NCBI GenBank assembly: GCA_036517235.1
Contig: DATDXL010000086.1
Coordinates: forward strand, 1 to 7,767
Origin: 2-02-FULL-46-13 sp036517235
GTDB taxonomy: Bacteria; Patescibacteriota; Minisyncoccia; Phycocordibacterales; DSPV01
Reading direction: 5' to 3'
DNA: 7,767 bases
A model generated the notes under the pieces. It did not search any database. It saw only the letters and a program-made list of their open reading frames with translations, and was not told where the DNA came from. This document shows positions 5,528 through 7,767 of this stretch, one piece after another (the stretch's first letter is position 1; each line of letters starts with the position of its first letter). Made by a program: the position numbers and the translations under genes.

Positions 5528-5656
5528 ATCCCGTTAGAAGCCGCGGAGACCCAACCAATGATTGAGTGTAAAGACATACGTATACGTCGAACACAACCTA
5601 GTAGTGTAATAACTTCAAGCAGAAACGGTCTGTCCGTTTCCTGTTTCTAACGGGAT
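5528..5656 (+). promoter_or_regulatory. Structured leader: 12-base inverted repeat closing on the pyrD-like start codon
   Basis: ATCCCGTTAGAA at 5528-5539 is the perfect reverse complement of TTCTAACGGGAT at 5645-5656. The right arm covers the bases just before the ATG and its first two letters. In RNA this would close a loop of about 105 bases and bury the initiation region. Inside lie a hairpin at 5622-5640, a ten-base palindrome ACGTATACGT at 5578-5587, and an alternative pairing of AGAAAC (5621-5626) with GTTTCT (5643-5648) that would open part of the long stem. The arrangement suggests translation control by the 5' end of the mRNA. The repeat is seen directly; the function is inferred. 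Confidence 0.5.
5622..5640 (+). other. Hairpin inside the pyrD-like leader
   Basis: GAAACGG (5622-5628) pairs perfectly with CCGTTTC (5634-5640) around a five-base TCTGT loop. Two more pairs (C5620 and A5621 with G5643 and T5642) are possible across a bulged C. It ends four bases before the right arm of the outer repeat, so the two helices could stack. No T run follows, so it is not a terminator. Confidence 0.5.
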
Positions 5657-6782
5657 GAAAACACTGGTAGTTGCCGTAAACAGGATTCTCTACCGTTATC
5701 TGCTCAAGCCGGTGCTCTTTCTTTTTGATCCGCTTGTCGTGCACGAGCGCATAACACGTGTCGGACAGCGACTCGGAGATTTTAAGCCGGTGCGAGGCGT
5801 AATGGCCCTCATCTTTCGCGTCAGGGACCCCTTGCTCCACCAGACCTTATTTGGCACGGTATTCGAGAATCCTATGGGACTTGCCGCGGGTTATGACTAT
5901 GAGGCCCGACTTACCCGGATACTTCCATCTATGGGTTTCGGTTTTGGCACGGTTGGGACGTTGACGAACGCTTCCTACGGCGGCAATCCGCCCCCGCTTT
6001 TGGGACGCTTGCCGAAGTCGAAGTCGTTGATGGTAAACAAAGGATTCAAGAACGATGGTGTCGCCGTGACGTTGCGGCGGCTTCGCGGTCTCCATTTCTC
6101 ATACCCTGTGGGCGTAAGCATCGGACAAACCAATGATGAATCTATATCGACCCTGGAGGAGGGAATCGCTGACATTCTAAAGGTGTTCTGGACTGCTGAA
6201 GCATCAGGTGTTCCATTTGCCTATTACGAACTGAATGTTAGTTGTCCTAATCTTGTCAGCACGGTTGATTTTTACGCTCCTGAACGCCTTGGCAGGCTAC
6301 TTGCTGCGGTAAGTAAGCTCGATCTCACACGCCCTGTTTTTATAAAGATGCCAATCTCGAAGACCGACGAGGAGATACGGTCTATGATGGATGAAATCGT
6401 CACGCACCCATTCGTAAAGGCCGTTATCCTCGGTAACCTGCAGAGGGATCGCAAGCATCCCACACTGGTGCCGGAAGAAGTACAGAAATTCTCCGTGGGT
6501 AATTGGAGTGGTCTCCCGTGCCAGTCGCGCTCCGATGAGCTTATAGTGCTTGTCTACAAGCATTTCGGAAAGAAGATAGTCATAATCGGATGCGGAGGTG
6601 TTTTTTCGGCAGATGACGCATACCGCAAGCTCTCACTTGGCGCCTCACTGGTGCAGATGGTCACAGGTCTCATTTTTGAAGGTCCACAGGTAATCGCTGA
6701 CATTAACCTAGGCCTCCTTTCTCGCATGAGGCGGGAGGGGAAGAAGTCTTTGGAGGAAGTCATAGGCACCGTTACGTTGTAA
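5655..6782 (+). CDS. pyrD: Dihydroorotate dehydrogenase-like flavoprotein (PyrD family, divergent)
   Basis: A 375-residue TIM-barrel FMN enzyme of the dihydroorotate dehydrogenase family, which oxidises dihydroorotate to orotate in pyrimidine synthesis. The length and N-terminal amphipathic extension (about 8-45, with FLFDPLVVHE) fit class 2, the membrane-associated quinone-linked type. Seen: NPMGLAAGYD (72-81), GNPPP, VNKGFKNDG (127-135), ELNVSCPN (192-199), FIKMP with K231, G-N at 260-261, and the phosphate-binding GCGGVFSADDA (312-322) and GASLVQMVTG (329-338). Oddities: Y82 stands where class 2 enzymes have the FMN-contacting lysine; the catalytic-base position is C197, as in class 1, not serine; Q158-T159-N160 replaces the usual K-N-K-type motif. 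So a side reaction or altered electron acceptor is possible, and the symbol is tentative. The ATG at 5655 is the first start after an in-frame stop and lacks a Shine-Dalgarno. Confidence 0.8.
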   Translation: MKTLVVAVNRILYRYLLKPVLFLFDPLVVHERITRVGQRLGDFKPVRGVMALIFRVRDPLLHQTLFGTVFENPMGLAAGYDYEARLTRILPSMGFGFGTVGTLTNASYGGNPPPLLGRLPKSKSLMVNKGFKNDGVAVTLRRLRGLHFSYPVGVSIGQTNDESISTLEEGIADILKVFWTAEASGVPFAYYELNVSCPNLVSTVDFYAPERLGRLLAAVSKLDLTRPVFIKMPISKTDEEIRSMMDEIVTHPFVKAVILGNLQRDRKHPTLVPEEVQKFSVGNWSGLPCQSRSDELIVLVYKHFGKKIVIIGCGGVFSADDAYRKLSLGASLVQMVTGLIFEGPQVIADINLGLLSRMRREGKKSLEEVIGTVTL

Positions 6783-6786
6783 AGAA

Positions 6787-7767
6787 ATGAGAGAACTCTA
6801 CAAAAAATATGAGCGCCATCTCACCGCTATCGCTTTTTTGCTCGGGTTCATTCTTGATAATCTCACCATTCAAAGAGTTGATAGATGGTTCGAACACATC
6901 TTCCTCATGATGTATATCGTTCTTTCCGCGTTTCTTATCATCGTGTACAACGCAGTCGATTTGGAACGCGAACGTACCTCAGGTATCTCAAGGCGCTTTG
7001 CCAAAATAGTTGCTTGGTTGCCCGTACCGATACAGTTTTCATTCGGCGCGATCTTGAGCGGCTCGTTGGTATTTTATTCCCGCAGCGCCTCGCTGTCGGT
7101 CAGCTGGCCATTTCTTATCCTGCTTGTCTTGTTCGTCGTATGCAATGAGCTCGTTCATTCCCGTTATGGGCGTCTTACGCTTCAGATCTCCGGTTTTTTC
7201 ATTGCCTTGTTTCTGTACGCCTCCTTCGCCTTGCCTGTCGCGCTGCATACCCTGAACGCGACGGTCTTTGTGATGAGCGGTTTTCTGAGTCTTTGCATCA
7301 CCCTCGTTCTCACGCGCTTTATCAAGTGGTTCTCTCGGGAGCGTTTCAAGCAAAGCCGTTTGTTGCTGTATGCGAGCCTCCTTTCCCTTTTTGCGCTCTT
7401 TAACGTTCTCTTTTTCTCCAATCTCATTCCACCGCTACCGCTCGCAATCAGAGAGATAGGCGTATTCCATTCCATCTCACGAGATGCCTCCGGAGAGTAT
7501 GTCCTTCACTACGAACCCGCAACGTGGTACCACCTGCGCCTCATCAGTCCTGTTTTTCATATAACCAAGGATGATTCCCTCGCGTATGTCTATAGCTCTA
7601 TCTTCGCTCCGTCCAAACTTTCAACAGAAATAGTTCACGAATGGTATAAAAAAAATGAGCAGGGTGCATGGGTCTCACAAGGGACAGTTTCGTTTCCTAT
7701 TTTCGGAGGTCGTGAGGGGGGATATCGCGGTTTTACCTCCAAGAAGGTGACCCCGGGGAAGTGGCGG
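6787..7767 (+). CDS. DUF2914 membrane protein, 3' end cut by window edge
   Basis: An open frame of 327 codons runs from the ATG at 6787 to the last base of the window. About seven membrane helices are visible (near residues 11-28, 36-57, 75-97, 105-123, 130-152, 158-179 and 191-215). They are followed by a soluble C-terminal domain from about 225, with an aromatic-rich strand region (Y-H-L, F-H-I, Y-V-Y-S), E-I-V-H-E-W-Y at 281-287 and the DUF2914 signature around G-G-Y-R-G-F-T-S-K-K and G-K-W (311-326). The domain normally continues for about 20-30 residues, so the protein is nearly complete. Its function is unknown; the C-terminal domain should lie outside the membrane or in the cytoplasm depending on helix count. 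It starts 4 bases after the pyrD-like stop, so the two are one operon. No Shine-Dalgarno is seen, which suggests translational coupling. Confidence 0.85.
   Translation, partial: MRELYKKYERHLTAIAFLLGFILDNLTIQRVDRWFEHIFLMMYIVLSAFLIIVYNAVDLERERTSGISRRFAKIVAWLPVPIQFSFGAILSGSLVFYSRSASLSVSWPFLILLVLFVVCNELVHSRYGRLTLQISGFFIALFLYASFALPVALHTLNATVFVMSGFLSLCITLVLTRFIKWFSRERFKQSRLLLYASLLSLFALFNVLFFSNLIPPLPLAIREIGVFHSISRDASGEYVLHYEPATWYHLRLISPVFHITKDDSLAYVYSSIFAPSKLSTEIVHEWYKKNEQGAWVSQGTVSFPIFGGREGGYRGFTSKKVTPGKWR

Noticed and set aside
5578..5587. Ten-base palindrome ACGTATACGT as an operator
   Set aside because: Perfect ten-base palindromes are expected several times by chance in a window of this length, so position alone does not support a binding site.
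5528..5656. Miniature inverted-repeat transposable element with 12-base terminal repeats
   Set aside because: The terminal repeats are present, but flanking target duplication is at most the dinucleotide GA, no second copy is in the window, and the right end coincides with a start codon. A leader RNA fits better. A genome-wide copy search would settle it.
6885..7475. Several open frames on both strands around 6885-7148, 7039-7353 and 7182-7475
   Set aside because: They are shadows of the long DUF2914 membrane-protein frame, which has clear helices and a family signature.
1..7767. CRISPR arrays, tRNA or rRNA genes, insertion sequences, phage or defence genes
   Set aside because: No regularly spaced repeats, cloverleaf-like segments, transposase or integrase motifs, or known defence domains were seen on either strand.

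Overview
The window is a gene-dense bacterial chromosome segment of roughly balanced base composition. It holds eight protein genes, short intergenic gaps and no RNA genes or mobile elements that I can see. The mix of genes (family 2 glycosyltransferases, a divergent DedA/VTT protein, a matrixin-like metalloprotease with one membrane anchor, a divergent dihydroorotate dehydrogenase, a seven-helix protein ending in a DUF2914 signature) together with start sites that lack Shine-Dalgarno sequences suggests a candidate-phyla-radiation (Patescibacteria, Parcubacteria-like) genome. This placement is an inference from gene content. TGA is used as a normal stop (175-aa membrane protein, minus-strand glycosyltransferase, DedA), so recoding of TGA is not in play.

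Layout. (1) 1-1226, plus strand: a family 2 glycosyltransferase missing only its extreme N-terminus at the window edge, followed 18 bases later by a six-helix membrane protein of unknown function. (2) 1242-2551, minus strand: a DedA/VTT membrane protein and a second family 2 glycosyltransferase, joined by an ATGA overlap and read from an extended -10 promoter. Both pairs look like envelope glycan or lipid-carrier functions. (3) 2678-4444, plus strand: a 588-aa protein with an N-terminal domain I do not recognise, a long proline-rich linker, a region resembling DNA-binding domain IV of DnaA, and a further helix-turn-helix-like C-terminus. Two hairpins follow; the second is a good intrinsic terminator. 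(4) 4608-5522: a membrane-anchored matrixin-type zinc protease with a coiled coil of about 130 residues placed inside its catalytic domain, driven by an extended -10 so close to the ATG that its mRNA should be nearly leaderless. (5) 5655-7767: a PyrD-like dihydroorotate dehydrogenase and, 4 bases later, a DUF2914 membrane protein cut by the window end.

The strongest unexplained signal is the leader before the pyrD-like gene. A perfect 12-base inverted repeat pairs 5528-5539 with 5645-5656. The right arm runs into the start codon, and the left arm lies where a transcript from the TATAAT at 5518-5523 should begin. That layout recalls the enterobacterial pyrC/pyrD control in which the mRNA 5' end hides the ribosome-binding region, although nothing here proves it. 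Other points of interest are an 11-base core-promoter word shared by two promoters, a possible internal translation start that would release the DNA-binding half of the 588-aa protein, and departures from family-conserved residues in the DedA and PyrD proteins.
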